Origin: Sphingomonas sp. BAUL-RG-20F-R05-02
Lineage (GTDB): Bacteria; Pseudomonadota; Alphaproteobacteria; Sphingomonadales; Sphingomonadaceae
Direction of reading: 5' to 3'
Length of the DNA: 64,000 nucleotides
Assembly (NCBI RefSeq): GCF_022662305.1
Contig: NZ_JAKNQH010000006.1
Location: forward strand, 1-64,000
Shown here: positions 42,563 through 51,478 of the stretch, piece by piece
Numbering within the stretch: position 1 is the stretch's first letter
Layout of the letters: the number at the start of each line of letters is the position of its first letter
Position numbers and translations under genes: made by a program
Notes under the pieces: model-generated
What the model was told of the DNA's origin: nothing
Database searches by the model: none
The model's input: only the letters and a program-made list of their open reading frames with translations

Positions 42563-43793
42563 TTGCGGCAGCCGCGCGATCCGCGCCGCCCCCGCCCGCG
42601 ATCTCTGCCGCGATCGACCGCGCGGCCGCCCGGTAACTTGGCCGAACCATCACATCCTGCAAGGCATCCGCAAGCGTACGCACGCTCAACCGGCGCGGCG
42701 ACAGCATCCGTGCCGCGCCGATCCGAACGAGCCGTGCGGCGGTACCGGGCTGCTCGAAGCCGATCGGCAACGCCACGATCGGCACGCCCGCCGCCAGTGC
42801 ATCCAGCACGGAATTAAAGCCGCCGTGCAGGATCGCGGCCGAGCAGCGGCGCAGCACCGCAGCCTGCGGCCAGAAGGCGCGTACCAGCGGATCGCCCGGC
42901 AAACCGGCTTCCTCTGCCACCGACAGCCCGCCGCCGTGGCCGATCACCGCCCTGGCCCCGACACGCGCGCACGCCTCCGCCATGGTCGCGAACAACGCGC
43001 GCCGCGACCCCTGCAACGTGCCCAGCGAACAGAAGACCAGCGGACGCGGATCGTTCGGCGCATGAAAATCATCCGTTTCTTCGGCGCGCCAAGGCGAGCC
43101 GTAGAAGAAGCCGGGCGGCACATCGCGACGCGGGTAATCAAGCCCTTGCGGACACTGGGCGATCTGGATGCATGGCAGCTTGCCTTCGGGCGTAAGGCCC
43201 CAATCCCGCCGGCGCGCATTCAGCACGCGCGTGACCGGCCGCATCAGCCAATCCGTGACGGCATAGCCGGAGCGGTTGCGAAATCGACCCACCGCGTCGG
43301 CGCGGTAGCGCCAGCCGAGGAAGGGTGGCGGCACATCGGCTTCGCGCAGCAGCGGCAGGCCGGTGACCGCGACGGCAAAAGGAAGATCAAGCTTGCGCGC
43401 GATCAATGGGCCAGCGGGCTCCACCGCATCCGCGAGGACGGCCGTCGCGCCGATCCGCTCCAGCACTGCCGGTGCCTCCGTCAGCAGCCGGTCGGTCATC
43501 GCCGCCGTCGCGCGGATCATGCGCGTGAGGCGGATCGGCCCGCTCGGCTCGACAAGCGTTGCGAGATACGGTTCGAGAGCCGGCGCCGCTCCGCGCGGCA
43601 GTCCAGAGAAGTGAACCGCGGGATGGGTAATGAACCGCCGCGCTTCATCGACGTGCACCACCGACACACGCCAGCCCCGATCGATCAACGCTCCGGCCAA
43701 TACCTGCGCCGGGTTGAGGTGACCTGCCAGCGGCGCAGTGATGATGGCGAGATGGCCTTGCGACCGGGGCGATGAAACACTGTTTTCGTGCAC
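42534..43793 (-). CDS. crtX: Carotenoid (zeaxanthin/astaxanthin) glucosyltransferase
   Basis: A 419-residue GT1-type glycosyltransferase. N-terminal acceptor domain: 'LAIITAPLAGHLNPAQVLAG'. The C-terminal nucleotide-sugar signature is 'AILHGGFNSVLDALAAGVPI' and 'VALPIGFEQPGTAARLVRIG', with 'LVFCSLGTLQGSRRALFATM' before it. This is the CrtX arrangement, attaching glucose to the 3-OH of hydroxylated carotenoids. The start is GTG at 43793 with GAGG upstream. It converges on crtW with a 29-bp overlap, consistent with making carotenoid glucosides. Confidence 0.9.
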   Translation of the reverse strand: MHENSVSSPRSQGHLAIITAPLAGHLNPAQVLAGALIDRGWRVSVVHVDEARRFITHPAVHFSGLPRGAAPALEPYLATLVEPSGPIRLTRMIRATAAMTDRLLTEAPAVLERIGATAVLADAVEPAGPLIARKLDLPFAVAVTGLPLLREADVPPPFLGWRYRADAVGRFRNRSGYAVTDWLMRPVTRVLNARRRDWGLTPEGKLPCIQIAQCPQGLDYPRRDVPPGFFYGSPWRAEETDDFHAPNDPRPLVFCSLGTLQGSRRALFATMAEACARVGARAVIGHGGGLSVAEEAGLPGDPLVRAFWPQAAVLRRCSAAILHGGFNSVLDALAAGVPIVALPIGFEQPGTAARLVRIGAARMLSPRRLSVRTLADALQDVMVRPSYRAAARSIAAEIAGGGGADRAAAAITAALASPA

Positions 43794-44098
43794 GGTCGCC
43801 TCAGCATTTTCAAAACCAGACGGCGGCGCGCAAGTGGGCGAGCGCCGTCCAAGCCGCGTGTAGCACGTATGTGCGATAAGCAGGCAATCGCACGTCGCTG
43901 AAAATGTGCTGTCGGCATTTTTTCAGGGTTGCTTGCGGCGTAATCCAACGTGAACGCCGGCCGCCCCGGCAGTGTAGCCGACTGGCGATCCTTGATGAGG
44001 CCAAAGTCGCGTCGCCGTGACCGGGAACCGCCACTGGCAAAGCCAGGACATGTATGCTTTCCTTCGATCAGGCGTCGGCAGTGCGTTGGGGAGACAGG
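43794..44098. other. Divergent intergenic region crtX / carboxylesterase
   Basis: About 305 bases between two divergent genes. It must contain both promoters, but I could not identify a clear operator or -35/-10 pair. The left part carries only chance frames; GGGGAGAC at 44088-44095 is the ribosome-binding site of the esterase. Confidence 0.4.
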
Positions 44099-45649
44099 AT
44101 GCGGTCGGTCACGATACGGCGGATGGCAGCGTTACTCGCCGCAGCCGCCGCCACGCCGGTGCAAGCCGCCCCACCCCGCGTGCCGACACACTCGGGCGTG
44201 GTGGCAGGCACACAGGAGAAGACGATCGCCGTATTTCGCGGCATCCCCTACGCGGCGGCCCCTGTTGGGCCGTTGCGCTGGCGGCCGCCGATGCCGGCGC
44301 CACGCTGGGCCGGTGTGCGATCCGCGACCCGGTTCGGCCACAGCTGCTGGCAGGCGGTTTCGCCGCAGGGCTTCGGCCCCTGGACGCATGAATATGTCGT
44401 GCCGGGCGACATCAGCGAGGATTGCCTGTTCCTCAACATCTGGGCGCCGCTGAAGAAGGCGCGGCCACGGCCGGTCCTGGTCTGGATCCACGGCGGCGGC
44501 TTCAACTCAGGTTCCGGCGCGATACCGATCTACGACGGTGCGGCGCTCGCCGCACGCGGTGCCGTGGTGGTGACGATCAACTACCGCGTCGGCGTGTTCG
44601 GCTTTCTCGCGCATCCCGACCTGACACGGGAGGCGGGGGCTGCTCCGCCGGCCAATTTCGGGTTGCTGGACATAGTCGCGGCGCTTCGCTGGGTGAAGGC
44701 GAACATCGCCGCGTTCGGCGGCGATCCAGCGGCTGTCACCATCGCCGGCCAGTCCGCCGGGGCGATGGCGGTACAGGAACTCGTCTCCGCGCCGATGGCC
44801 AAGGGTTTGTTTCAACGTGCGATCGGGGAAAGTGGCCTGCCGCGCACGCTCACGCCCCTCGCTGACGCCGAGGCGCAAGGCACTGCATTCGCGCGGGAGA
44901 AAGGCGCAAGCTCCATCGCGGCACTGCGCGCGCTGCCGGCCGAAGCGCTGCAACCGAGCCACGGCGCCAATGCGGTTCGCTTTGTACCCGTCGCGGATGG
45001 TCGCCTACTGCCGGCCGGCGCCTGGCGAGCGGTCAGCGACGTGCCGATGCTGGTCGGCTTCAACAGCGATGAGGGCAGCGCGCTGGGCCAGGATTACGGG
45101 TCGACGGACGCGGGTAAGCTCCAGGCGCTGCTGGCGTCCGCTTTCGGCGCCTCTGCCGATCAGGCGGCAGTCTTGTACCCCGCCGCCACGCCCGAACAGC
45201 GTGCCGCGGCGAACAAGCAGATCCGGCGTGACCAGAACTTGGGCGCGATCGACAGCTGGGCGCTGCGTCGCGCCGCCACCGCACAACAGCCGGTCTATAC
45301 GTATCTGTTCACGCACGTATTACCGGGTGCCGACACGGCGCGGTGGGGCGCGTTTCATTCCTCCGAAATCCCGTACGTGTTCGGGACGCTTCCGGCCGCC
45401 CCCGAACGCCCGATCACGCGCGAAGACAAGGATCTTTCTCGGCTGGTTTCCAGCTACTGGTTGAACTTCATTCGCCGTGGCGATCCGAACGGTCCCGGCC
45501 TGCCGATCTGGCCAGCGTCAACCGTGACCGCGCCGATGGCGCTTCACATCGACAGCCGGGTCGTTCCCGAGCCACTACTCCCGCCGGCCAAGCTCGACCT
45601 GTGGCGGCGCCTCGCAGGGTCGGCGACCGCGACGAAACCGTCCGGCTGA
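44099..45649 (+). CDS. Secreted type B carboxylesterase
   Basis: A 516-residue alpha/beta-hydrolase of the carboxylesterase B family. The ATG at 44099 has GGGGAGAC upstream and leads a signal peptide (MRSVTIRRMAALLAAAAATP, VQA). Family motifs: 'EDCLFLNIWAP', the oxyanion block 'WIHGGGFNSGSG', the nucleophile Ser219 in 'TIAGQSAGAMAVQ', an acidic residue in 'GFNSDEGSALG' and the His in 'WGAFHSSEIPYVFG'. Next to xylan-active enzymes it may remove acetyl or feruloyl groups from side chains. That is context, not proof. It starts the plus-strand part of the xylan locus, 149 bases before the GH39 gene. Confidence 0.88.
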   Translation: MRSVTIRRMAALLAAAAATPVQAAPPRVPTHSGVVAGTQEKTIAVFRGIPYAAAPVGPLRWRPPMPAPRWAGVRSATRFGHSCWQAVSPQGFGPWTHEYVVPGDISEDCLFLNIWAPLKKARPRPVLVWIHGGGFNSGSGAIPIYDGAALAARGAVVVTINYRVGVFGFLAHPDLTREAGAAPPANFGLLDIVAALRWVKANIAAFGGDPAAVTIAGQSAGAMAVQELVSAPMAKGLFQRAIGESGLPRTLTPLADAEAQGTAFAREKGASSIAALRALPAEALQPSHGANAVRFVPVADGRLLPAGAWRAVSDVPMLVGFNSDEGSALGQDYGSTDAGKLQALLASAFGASADQAAVLYPAATPEQRAAANKQIRRDQNLGAIDSWALRRAATAQQPVYTYLFTHVLPGADTARWGAFHSSEIPYVFGTLPAAPERPITREDKDLSRLVSSYWLNFIRRGDPNGPGLPIWPASTVTAPMALHIDSRVVPEPLLPPAKLDLWRRLAGSATATKPSG

Positions 45650-45798
45650 AGCGCGCGGCGATCATGGCGGCATCGGTACGTCGCCGCCTCACCAAAATGG
45701 TAGCGGCGTGTTGCCGACTGGCGGATCGCATGACACACGAGACTCTAGCAGGGAGAGGTCGGGATCATACTGCGTCCCGGAACCAGCGGGAGAACAGG

Positions 45799-47451
45799 AT
45801 GCTGAAGTCGTTGCTAGCCATCGCGCTTGTCGCCAGCGCAGTGCCCGCCGTTGCGCAGGATCGTACCATCCCCGTCAATATCGTCGTGGATGCAAGCAAA
45901 CCCGGCGCACCGGTCAACCCGATCTGGCGCTTCTTCGGTGCCGACGAGCCGAACTACGCGCCGATGAAGGACGGTCGCACGACCCTGGCCACGCTCGGGC
46001 AACTGATGCCGGACCATGTCTACTTCCGCACCCACAACCTGTTTACGTCGGGCGACGGCACGGCCGCGTTCAAATGGGGCTCGACCAACATCTATACGGA
46101 AGATGCGGCGGGGCATCCGGTCTACAACTGGACAATCATCGACCATATCTTCGACACGTACCGTGCCCGGCACGTCAAGCCATATGTCGAACTCGGCTTC
46201 ATGCCGGAGGCGCTGTCGACGCACCCGGAACCCTATCAGCATGATTTCCGCCCCGGCAGTGGCGCACTGCGCACGGGCTGGGCCTATCCGCCCAAGGATT
46301 ACGGCAAGTGGGAAAATCTGATTACCGCCTGGGTCACGCATTGCGTGGCCCGCTACGGTCGGGCGGAGGTCGCGAGCTGGTACTTCGAGACATGGAACGA
46401 GGCTAACCTGCCCCAATATTACTGGGCCGGCACGCAGGACGAGTTCTTCCGCCTGCATGACGCCGCAGTGCGCGGCGTGCGGCGCGCACTGCCGGAGGCG
46501 CGGGTGGGCGGCCCAGACATCGCCGGTGCCGGCGACGACTACATGACCGCGTTTCTCCACCACGTGAAGGCCGCAGGCACGCCAACCGATTTCCTGTCCT
46601 TCCACGCCAAGGGGAAACCCAGCTTCATCAAGGACGGTGCGGGATCACACGTTCGCATGGGGATTGCCGACCAGCTCAACGCGGCTGACCACGAGTTCGT
46701 CCAGATCGCCGCCGAACCCGCCTTCAAGAACAAGCCCATCATAATCGGCGAGTTCGACCCCGAAGGCTGCGCCGCCTGCCAGGGGCCGGCCAACGGCTAC
46801 CGCAACGGCACCATGTATTCGAGCTACGAAGCAGCGGTATTCCCGCGGCTGATGATGCTTGCCGAGCGGCGCGGCGTGAACCTGGAAGGTGCGATCACCT
46901 GGGCGTTCGAATTCGAGGATCAGCAGCCCTTCGCCGGTTTCCGTCAGTTGACGTCGGGTGGCATCGACCTGCCGGTGATGAACGCCTTCAAGCTGTTCGC
47001 GAAAATGCACGGGCGCGTGGTCCCCGCCGCTTCCGACGCGGAGAAATCGCTGGATACCGTCATGAAGGAGGGCGTGCGCGGTACGCCGGACATCGGCAGC
47101 ACGGCGGCGCTGGATGCGAACAGTCTGACGGTCCTGCTCTGGCATTATCACGACGATGATCTACCCGGTCCCGACGCCGCTGCGCACCTGACGCTGAACG
47201 GTCTTCCCTCCGGTCTGGCGGGTACGCGGTCGGTCGAAGTTTACCGGATCGATCGCGATCACGCCAACGCCTATGCGGCGTGGCTGGCGATGGGCGCGCC
47301 GCTCGCCCCCACCGATGCCGAGCGCGCGACACTATTAAAAGCAGCCGAGTTGCAGCCAGCCACCATGCCGATCACCGTCGCGGGCCGCCATGCGGCGTTG
47401 ACCGTCACGGTGCCGCGCCAGGGCATCCTTCTGCTTCGTCTCGGCCACTAG
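45799..47451 (+). CDS. GH39 beta-xylosidase-like glycosidase
   Basis: A 550-residue secreted glycoside hydrolase family 39 protein. GGGAGAAC precedes the ATG at 45799, and the first 20 residues are a signal peptide (ending 'ASAVPAVAQ'). The frame is open further upstream, but only in the shadow of the esterase gene. The acid/base is predicted as Glu201 ('WYFETWNEANLPQYYW') and the nucleophile as Glu318 ('NKPIIIGEFDPEG'). A C-terminal beta domain completes it. Known members release xylose from xylo-oligosaccharides or act on related alpha-L-linked sugars. It belongs with the GH3 and GH8 genes here. Confidence 0.85.
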   Translation: MLKSLLAIALVASAVPAVAQDRTIPVNIVVDASKPGAPVNPIWRFFGADEPNYAPMKDGRTTLATLGQLMPDHVYFRTHNLFTSGDGTAAFKWGSTNIYTEDAAGHPVYNWTIIDHIFDTYRARHVKPYVELGFMPEALSTHPEPYQHDFRPGSGALRTGWAYPPKDYGKWENLITAWVTHCVARYGRAEVASWYFETWNEANLPQYYWAGTQDEFFRLHDAAVRGVRRALPEARVGGPDIAGAGDDYMTAFLHHVKAAGTPTDFLSFHAKGKPSFIKDGAGSHVRMGIADQLNAADHEFVQIAAEPAFKNKPIIIGEFDPEGCAACQGPANGYRNGTMYSSYEAAVFPRLMMLAERRGVNLEGAITWAFEFEDQQPFAGFRQLTSGGIDLPVMNAFKLFAKMHGRVVPAASDAEKSLDTVMKEGVRGTPDIGSTAALDANSLTVLLWHYHDDDLPGPDAAAHLTLNGLPSGLAGTRSVEVYRIDRDHANAYAAWLAMGAPLAPTDAERATLLKAAELQPATMPITVAGRHAALTVTVPRQGILLLRLGH

Positions 47452-47588
47452 CACGACGATCCCGCACCGCATTGGCCCCAGTGCGGGGTTGCGCCTTCGC
47501 CCTCCGCTGTCGATCCGGCTCGGGCTGTTGATGCTCGCGCTGGCGTTGGTCGCCTGAGCGTCGCGACCTTAACACGCGGCGCAGAGGA

Positions 47589-48605
47589 TCAAGCCGTCCC
47601 CATCACCTGCGCGGCGAACCGCTCCATCTCCTCATCCTGCGGGCTCATCTGGAGCAGCAGCAGGTCGAGGCCAGCGGCCTCATATTCTTCGATCCGCTCG
47701 CGCAACTGCTCGGGCGTGCCGACGAGATTGGGGCGCAGCCCCCTGTTCGACACCGAATATTCCTGGATCTTCAACGTGCGCTCAAGCTGCGTGCCGGAAA
47801 GCCACTGGTCGAAATTGGCGTAGCCCGCCGGAAGATCGCTGACCGCGGTGATCCGCTCAAGCTCGCGCTTTGCCTCTGCCTCGCTGTCGCGCACGATCGC
47901 ATAGGCGGCCATGCCGTATTGCATCGGCGCGCCGCCGGCCGCCGCGCGCCGTGCGGCCATGTCGGCGATCTTCGGAGCAATCGCGTCGACGGGATCGCCG
48001 TGCATCACATAGGCATCGCACTGCGCGGCGATCATCGCCTTGGCCTTGTCGCTTTCGCCACCGGCATAGACGGTCGGCCGCTTTGCGGGTTTTGGCGCGC
48101 AGATCGCATCCTCGGTCCGGTAGAACTGGCCGGAGAAACTGAACCGCTCCTCGCTCCAGAGCCCGTCCACCACCGTCAACCATTCCTGGGTGCGGGCGTA
48201 GCGATCATCGTGCTGGTCGAACTGCAAGCCATATTGCCTCGCCTCGTCCGCCCACCAAGACGACACGACGTTGAGCGCGAGCCGCCCGCCGGAGATACGG
48301 TCGATATTGGCCGCCGCCTTGGCGAACAGCGCGGGGTGGTGGAAATTCGGCCGCACCGCGACCATCAGCTCAATCGTATCGGTCACCGCCGCCAGTGCGG
48401 CGGCGGTCGACCACGCGTCCAGCGCCGGCGCCTCGACGCCTTTGATGTCGTTGAGGTTGAGTTCCGCGATCAGCGTTAAATCGTAGCCGATCTGTTCGGC
48501 GCGCTGGGTCAGCCGCTTGGCGTAGTCCCAACTCGCCTCCATCTGCTCGTCGGCGACGTTGCGCAGCCAGCCGCCGAACACCGGCATCCAGAAACCATAG
48601 CGCAT
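47589..48605 (-). CDS. LLM-class flavin-dependent monooxygenase
   Basis: A 338-residue luciferase-like (bacterial luciferase fold) monooxygenase of the SsuD/SfnG-like group, using FMNH2 and oxygen. Recognisable parts are 'RYGFWMPVFGGWLRN', 'ELMVAVRPNFHHPALFAKAA', 'NIDRISGGRLALNVVSSWWA', 'RYARTQEWLTVVDGLWSE' and 'GTPEQLRERIEEYEAAGLDL'. In characterised members it desulfonates alkanesulfonates or oxidises sulfones. Here it is the last gene of an operon with SapC, a cupin-type dioxygenase and an ATP-grasp enzyme, so an amino acid or peptide substrate is also possible. The start overlaps the ATP-grasp stop by one base. Confidence 0.88.
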   Translation of the reverse strand: MRYGFWMPVFGGWLRNVADEQMEASWDYAKRLTQRAEQIGYDLTLIAELNLNDIKGVEAPALDAWSTAAALAAVTDTIELMVAVRPNFHHPALFAKAAANIDRISGGRLALNVVSSWWADEARQYGLQFDQHDDRYARTQEWLTVVDGLWSEERFSFSGQFYRTEDAICAPKPAKRPTVYAGGESDKAKAMIAAQCDAYVMHGDPVDAIAPKIADMAARRAAAGGAPMQYGMAAYAIVRDSEAEAKRELERITAVSDLPAGYANFDQWLSGTQLERTLKIQEYSVSNRGLRPNLVGTPEQLRERIEEYEAAGLDLLLLQMSPQDEEMERFAAQVMGTA

Positions 48606-49513
48606 CAGCCTCGTGCCCCCTCGATCCGAGCGATCAGATAGTCGACCAGCCGGTCATGCGGCTCCCAGCCGAGCACGTCGAGAGGCTTGGCGACGAAATT
48701 GGACAAGGCGTTGATGTCATAAAACCGCGGCGTGCCGTCACGATCGTCGATCATCACCTCGACCCCGCCGACGTCGAGATCCACGGCGCGCGCGATCGCT
48801 TCGGCGGCTTGCTTCAGTTCGGGCGCGGGATCGGTCGAAACCATCGGGATCGGCGCGCCGGGAATCTGGCAGGCGTCGGCCGGGCACAGATCGAACGTCC
48901 CCGCGCCTGTAATATCGAGTGCGTACAGATAGCGGCGATCCAGCGTCTCGATCCGCGTGATCTTGCCATCCCGCGCCGGCACGTAATCCTGCACCAGCAG
49001 CACCCCGTCGATACTGTTCGGCAGGGTCATGTCGGCAACCGCAGCGCGCAATTCGTCCATCGAATCGTAGCGGATGATCCCCGCCCCTGCCCCGCCGATA
49101 TTGGCCTTCACCACCAGCGGGAACGTGAGCGTTGCCGCCGCAGCCACGACATCGGCGGCGCGGTGGACGACCCGCGTGGCCGGCACGGCAAGGCCAAGGC
49201 TGGCGATCAGCGACAACTGCCGCGCCTTGGAGGCATCAATCGCCAGCACCTCGGGGCCGTTGATGACCTGCGCACCCGCCCGCCGCCAGTGATCAAGCAG
49301 CGCCATCGTATGGAAGATGGGATGCTCGCCTGCCCGAAGGAAGCTCGACATGGCGAAGCGGTTGAAAACGAACGGTGCCGGCGCCATGCGATTCGCCGGA
49401 TCGAAGTGGCCATCCGGCATCAGCGCAGCGTAAGATACGCCACGCCGGTCCAGCGCCGCGAACAACGGCGTGAACCATGCCGGGTGTTCGTAAAGAATGG
49501 CGAGGTCGGTCAT
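48605..49513 (-). CDS. RimK-like ATP-grasp ligase
   Basis: A 302-residue ATP-grasp protein of the RimK/glutathione synthetase-like type: a lead domain ('LAILYEHPAWFTPLFAALDR'), the ATP-binding part 'LTFPLVVKANIGGAGAGIIR', 'LVQDYVPARDGKITRIETLD' and the Mg-binding 'DGTPRFYDINALSNFVAKPL' near the C-terminus. Enzymes of this fold join a carboxylate to an amine or thiol with ATP, and in graspetide pathways they make side-chain ester or amide links. The gene follows the cupin gene after a 162-base gap and is coupled to the LLM monooxygenase. GGA lies before its ATG. The substrate is unknown. Confidence 0.85.
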   Translation of the reverse strand: MTDLAILYEHPAWFTPLFAALDRRGVSYAALMPDGHFDPANRMAPAPFVFNRFAMSSFLRAGEHPIFHTMALLDHWRRAGAQVINGPEVLAIDASKARQLSLIASLGLAVPATRVVHRAADVVAAAATLTFPLVVKANIGGAGAGIIRYDSMDELRAAVADMTLPNSIDGVLLVQDYVPARDGKITRIETLDRRYLYALDITGAGTFDLCPADACQIPGAPIPMVSTDPAPELKQAAEAIARAVDLDVGGVEVMIDDRDGTPRFYDINALSNFVAKPLDVLGWEPHDRLVDYLIARIEGARG

Positions 49514-49525
49514 AGGTCCGTTTCT

Positions 49526-49648
49526 TTACAGAGTGGCATGGGCGCGCGCCAGATCGGCGCACCGCTCAATGAGGATCAGCGAATTAGTACAGCGACTTCG
49601 GCCTGAGGCTGCGTCGTTGCAAGGCATTGAACAACCGCGCCGGCACAT
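49526..49648 (-). other. Possible small ORF in the SapC-cupin-ATP-grasp operon
   Basis: In the 162-base gap between cupin and ATP-grasp genes a 40-codon frame runs from ATG 49648 to TAA 49526-49528, ending 12 bases before the ATP-grasp start. It encodes five cysteines (MCRRGCSMPCNDAASGRSRC, then 20 residues ending RAHATL). Against it: no clear ribosome-binding site and third-codon-position GC only near 55 percent, low for this genome. A competing frame continues out of the cupin gene to a TAA at 49584 and lacks a start. Real coding is unproven. Confidence 0.2.
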
Positions 49649-49675
49649 TATCGGTTGCAGGTACGCCGCGCGCGA

Positions 49676-50659
49676 TCAGCCGCGCAAGAGCTTCATCACC
49701 ACGGCGCGAATCCGGCCAAGCTGGCCGCGGCCGAGCGCGCCGTGCCGCTCCTCCGGCAAATGCGCGAGCGGATGACCATCCGGCCGAAACACATAATGGT
49801 CGAAATACGCCCGCCAGGCGGCCCGCTCCCGCTCCGGGCGGTGGGCGATGGCGGTCATCGCCAGCAGCAGCGTCGTATAAGGGGCGTCGGGCCCGACCGA
49901 AGCGCTGTCCCACCAGTAATTGAGCAGCATGTTGAACGGTGCAGTCGCATCAACCCGGTGCCACCATAATTTGGGCAAGTACAGCGCGTCGCCCGGTTCG
50001 AGTTCCACCGTCACAGCGCGCGCATGCGCGGCAGCGTACCGCGGGTAACGCGGGTCGCCAAGCGGCGCACCGGCAGCGAGGCTGGTCGGCTGGCCCGCCA
50101 TCGTCAGGTCGATCGGCCCGACATACAGGTCGCCAATCGCATCGGGCGGATACAGCGTAAAACGCCGCTGCCCCGCAACCACGCAGGCGATGTTGTCGAA
50201 CGTGTCGTAATGGCAGGCGATCGTCGAGGCGGTACCGATCCATGCGCGCGGGTTGACGCCCGCCGGCAACACCGACAGCGTATGCGCCTCTGCAAAACCG
50301 GGCAGGTACCGTTCGACCGGCAGCGAACCGACATAGATCGAACCCGCTTGCGCGTCATCCGCCGCCGCCGCGATCCGCGCCAGAGCACCAGCGAGCGGCA
50401 TCGTCTCCCGCGCGAAGTTGAACCCATCGAGGTTCTCGGCATAGTCATAGCGGCCGGCGATATCGGCGGCGCCGACGAACGCCTCGGCCGGGTGGCCTGC
50501 GTCGAACCCGGCAAGATACGCCAGCAGCGCCGATCGCGACTGGGCGGCGGCCCGCACGACCGGCCAATCGCGACCGAAACCGCGCAGCACTACCGGCGCG
50601 CAGGCCTCGGTGATCGCCGCGAACGTCTCTGACGCGACCGGGCCGACGTGCTCGATCAC
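49676..50659 (-). CDS. Cupin_8/JmjC-like Fe(II)/2-oxoglutarate dioxygenase
   Basis: A 327-residue cupin-like protein of the type found next to TonB receptors in sphingomonads and Caulobacter. The Fe(II)-binding HxD is His150-x-Asp152 ('STIACHYDTFDNIACVVAG') and the distal His is His234 ('LYLPKLWWHRVDATAPFNML'). 'GQRRFTLYPPDAIGDLYVGP' is typical of JmjC/hydroxylase folds. It probably hydroxylates a protein or peptide side chain in the cytoplasm; no signal peptide is seen. The start overlaps the sapC stop by four bases. Confidence 0.85.
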   Translation of the reverse strand: MIEHVGPVASETFAAITEACAPVVLRGFGRDWPVVRAAAQSRSALLAYLAGFDAGHPAEAFVGAADIAGRYDYAENLDGFNFARETMPLAGALARIAAAADDAQAGSIYVGSLPVERYLPGFAEAHTLSVLPAGVNPRAWIGTASTIACHYDTFDNIACVVAGQRRFTLYPPDAIGDLYVGPIDLTMAGQPTSLAAGAPLGDPRYPRYAAAHARAVTVELEPGDALYLPKLWWHRVDATAPFNMLLNYWWDSASVGPDAPYTTLLLAMTAIAHRPERERAAWRAYFDHYVFRPDGHPLAHLPEERHGALGRGQLGRIRAVVMKLLRG

Positions 50660-51342
50660 GCGACCGTGGCCAACCGATCGTTGTGCAGCCGCGCCAATCG
50701 CCCGACATGCTGGATCGAACTGATGATCGTATAGGCCAATTGAAGATATCCTTGGCGGAACAGATCAAGTGCCGTCGCATCGTCGAGCGCGGACACACCG
50801 TCGCGGCTGATGGTGTACAGCCCATCGAGCGTAAGACGCTCGCCGTCGTCAAAGCGGAAAGACAAGTCGATCGGCTCGATCAGCTTGAGTGCGAGGCAAC
50901 GTTGTATGAACCGGTCGGTCGGTTCGAGCCCGGTGCTGAGGTGTGCGAGCGCACGCTGGACCCGGCGCAGTGCGTCCTCCGGCTGACCCTCCGCATCGAA
51001 CAGCGCCTCCCCGCCCGCGGCGCCGAAGCGGGGATGCTCACGGTCGATCACGATCGATTCGTCGGCGACATAAAAGCCCTCCCGCGTCACATCGAACAGG
51101 CGGCCGGCATCCTCTTCCTCCCGCGAATCGGCGAACAGCGGCTTGCCAGGTTGCAGCCCGAGCATCGCCCCCGCATAAAAATCGCCAGTATCGGCTCTTT
51201 TCGAAAACAGAATCGGAAAGCGTGCCGCCGCCGCCTCGAACTCCGCCGCGATGATCTGCACGAACAGCCGTTCCTGCGTGCGCGGCGACCCAATTCGGAG
51301 GGCTGCATGATTCTGACTGTCGAGAACTTCCCACGTCGGCAT
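50656..51342 (-). CDS. SapC family protein
   Basis: A 228-residue protein of the SapC family (PF07277), named from a Campylobacter surface-array secretion locus but of unknown biochemical role. Matching parts are 'HAALRIGSPRTQERLFVQII', 'EFEAAAARFPILFSKRADTG', 'GMLGLQPGKPLF'-like 'GAMLGLQPGKPLFADSREEE', and 'EGFYVADESIVIDREHPRFG'. The ATG at 51342 is preferred; the longer frame adds an unlikely cysteine-rich head. It is first in the minus-strand operon SapC, cupin, ATP-grasp, LLM and divergent from the TonB receptor. This pairing is recurrent in sphingomonads, so the product is likely to serve the receptor system. Confidence 0.85.
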   Translation of the reverse strand: MPTWEVLDSQNHAALRIGSPRTQERLFVQIIAAEFEAAAARFPILFSKRADTGDFYAGAMLGLQPGKPLFADSREEEDAGRLFDVTREGFYVADESIVIDREHPRFGAAGGEALFDAEGQPEDALRRVQRALAHLSTGLEPTDRFIQRCLALKLIEPIDLSFRFDDGERLTLDGLYTISRDGVSALDDATALDLFRQGYLQLAYTIISSIQHVGRLARLHNDRLATVA

Positions 51343-51478
51343 CGCCACCCATCCCCTTGATTGCGCCGGATATGTTCTACGACATATCGCTAGGATACAG
51401 CCGCACCGCGCGTCTCCCACGGTTTAGCGGGTGCAGACTGGATCGCCAAGCACACGGAAGGGACTTGCAAAAGATTTT

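Noticed and set aside
45343..45798. N-terminal extension of the GH39 frame
   Set aside because: It is the out-of-frame shadow of the esterase gene; the signal peptide starts at ATG 45799.
47461..47487. Inverted repeat CCCGCAC...GTGCGGG after the GH39 gene
   Set aside because: No T-run follows and the loop is long (13 bases), so I do not call a terminator.
49584..49913. Minus-strand frame continuing past the cupin stop, ending in 'LFNALQRRSLRPKSLY'
   Set aside because: Its only ATG lies within the cupin gene out of frame, and the part after the cupin stop has no start or ribosome-binding site. Kept only as a note in the gap finding.
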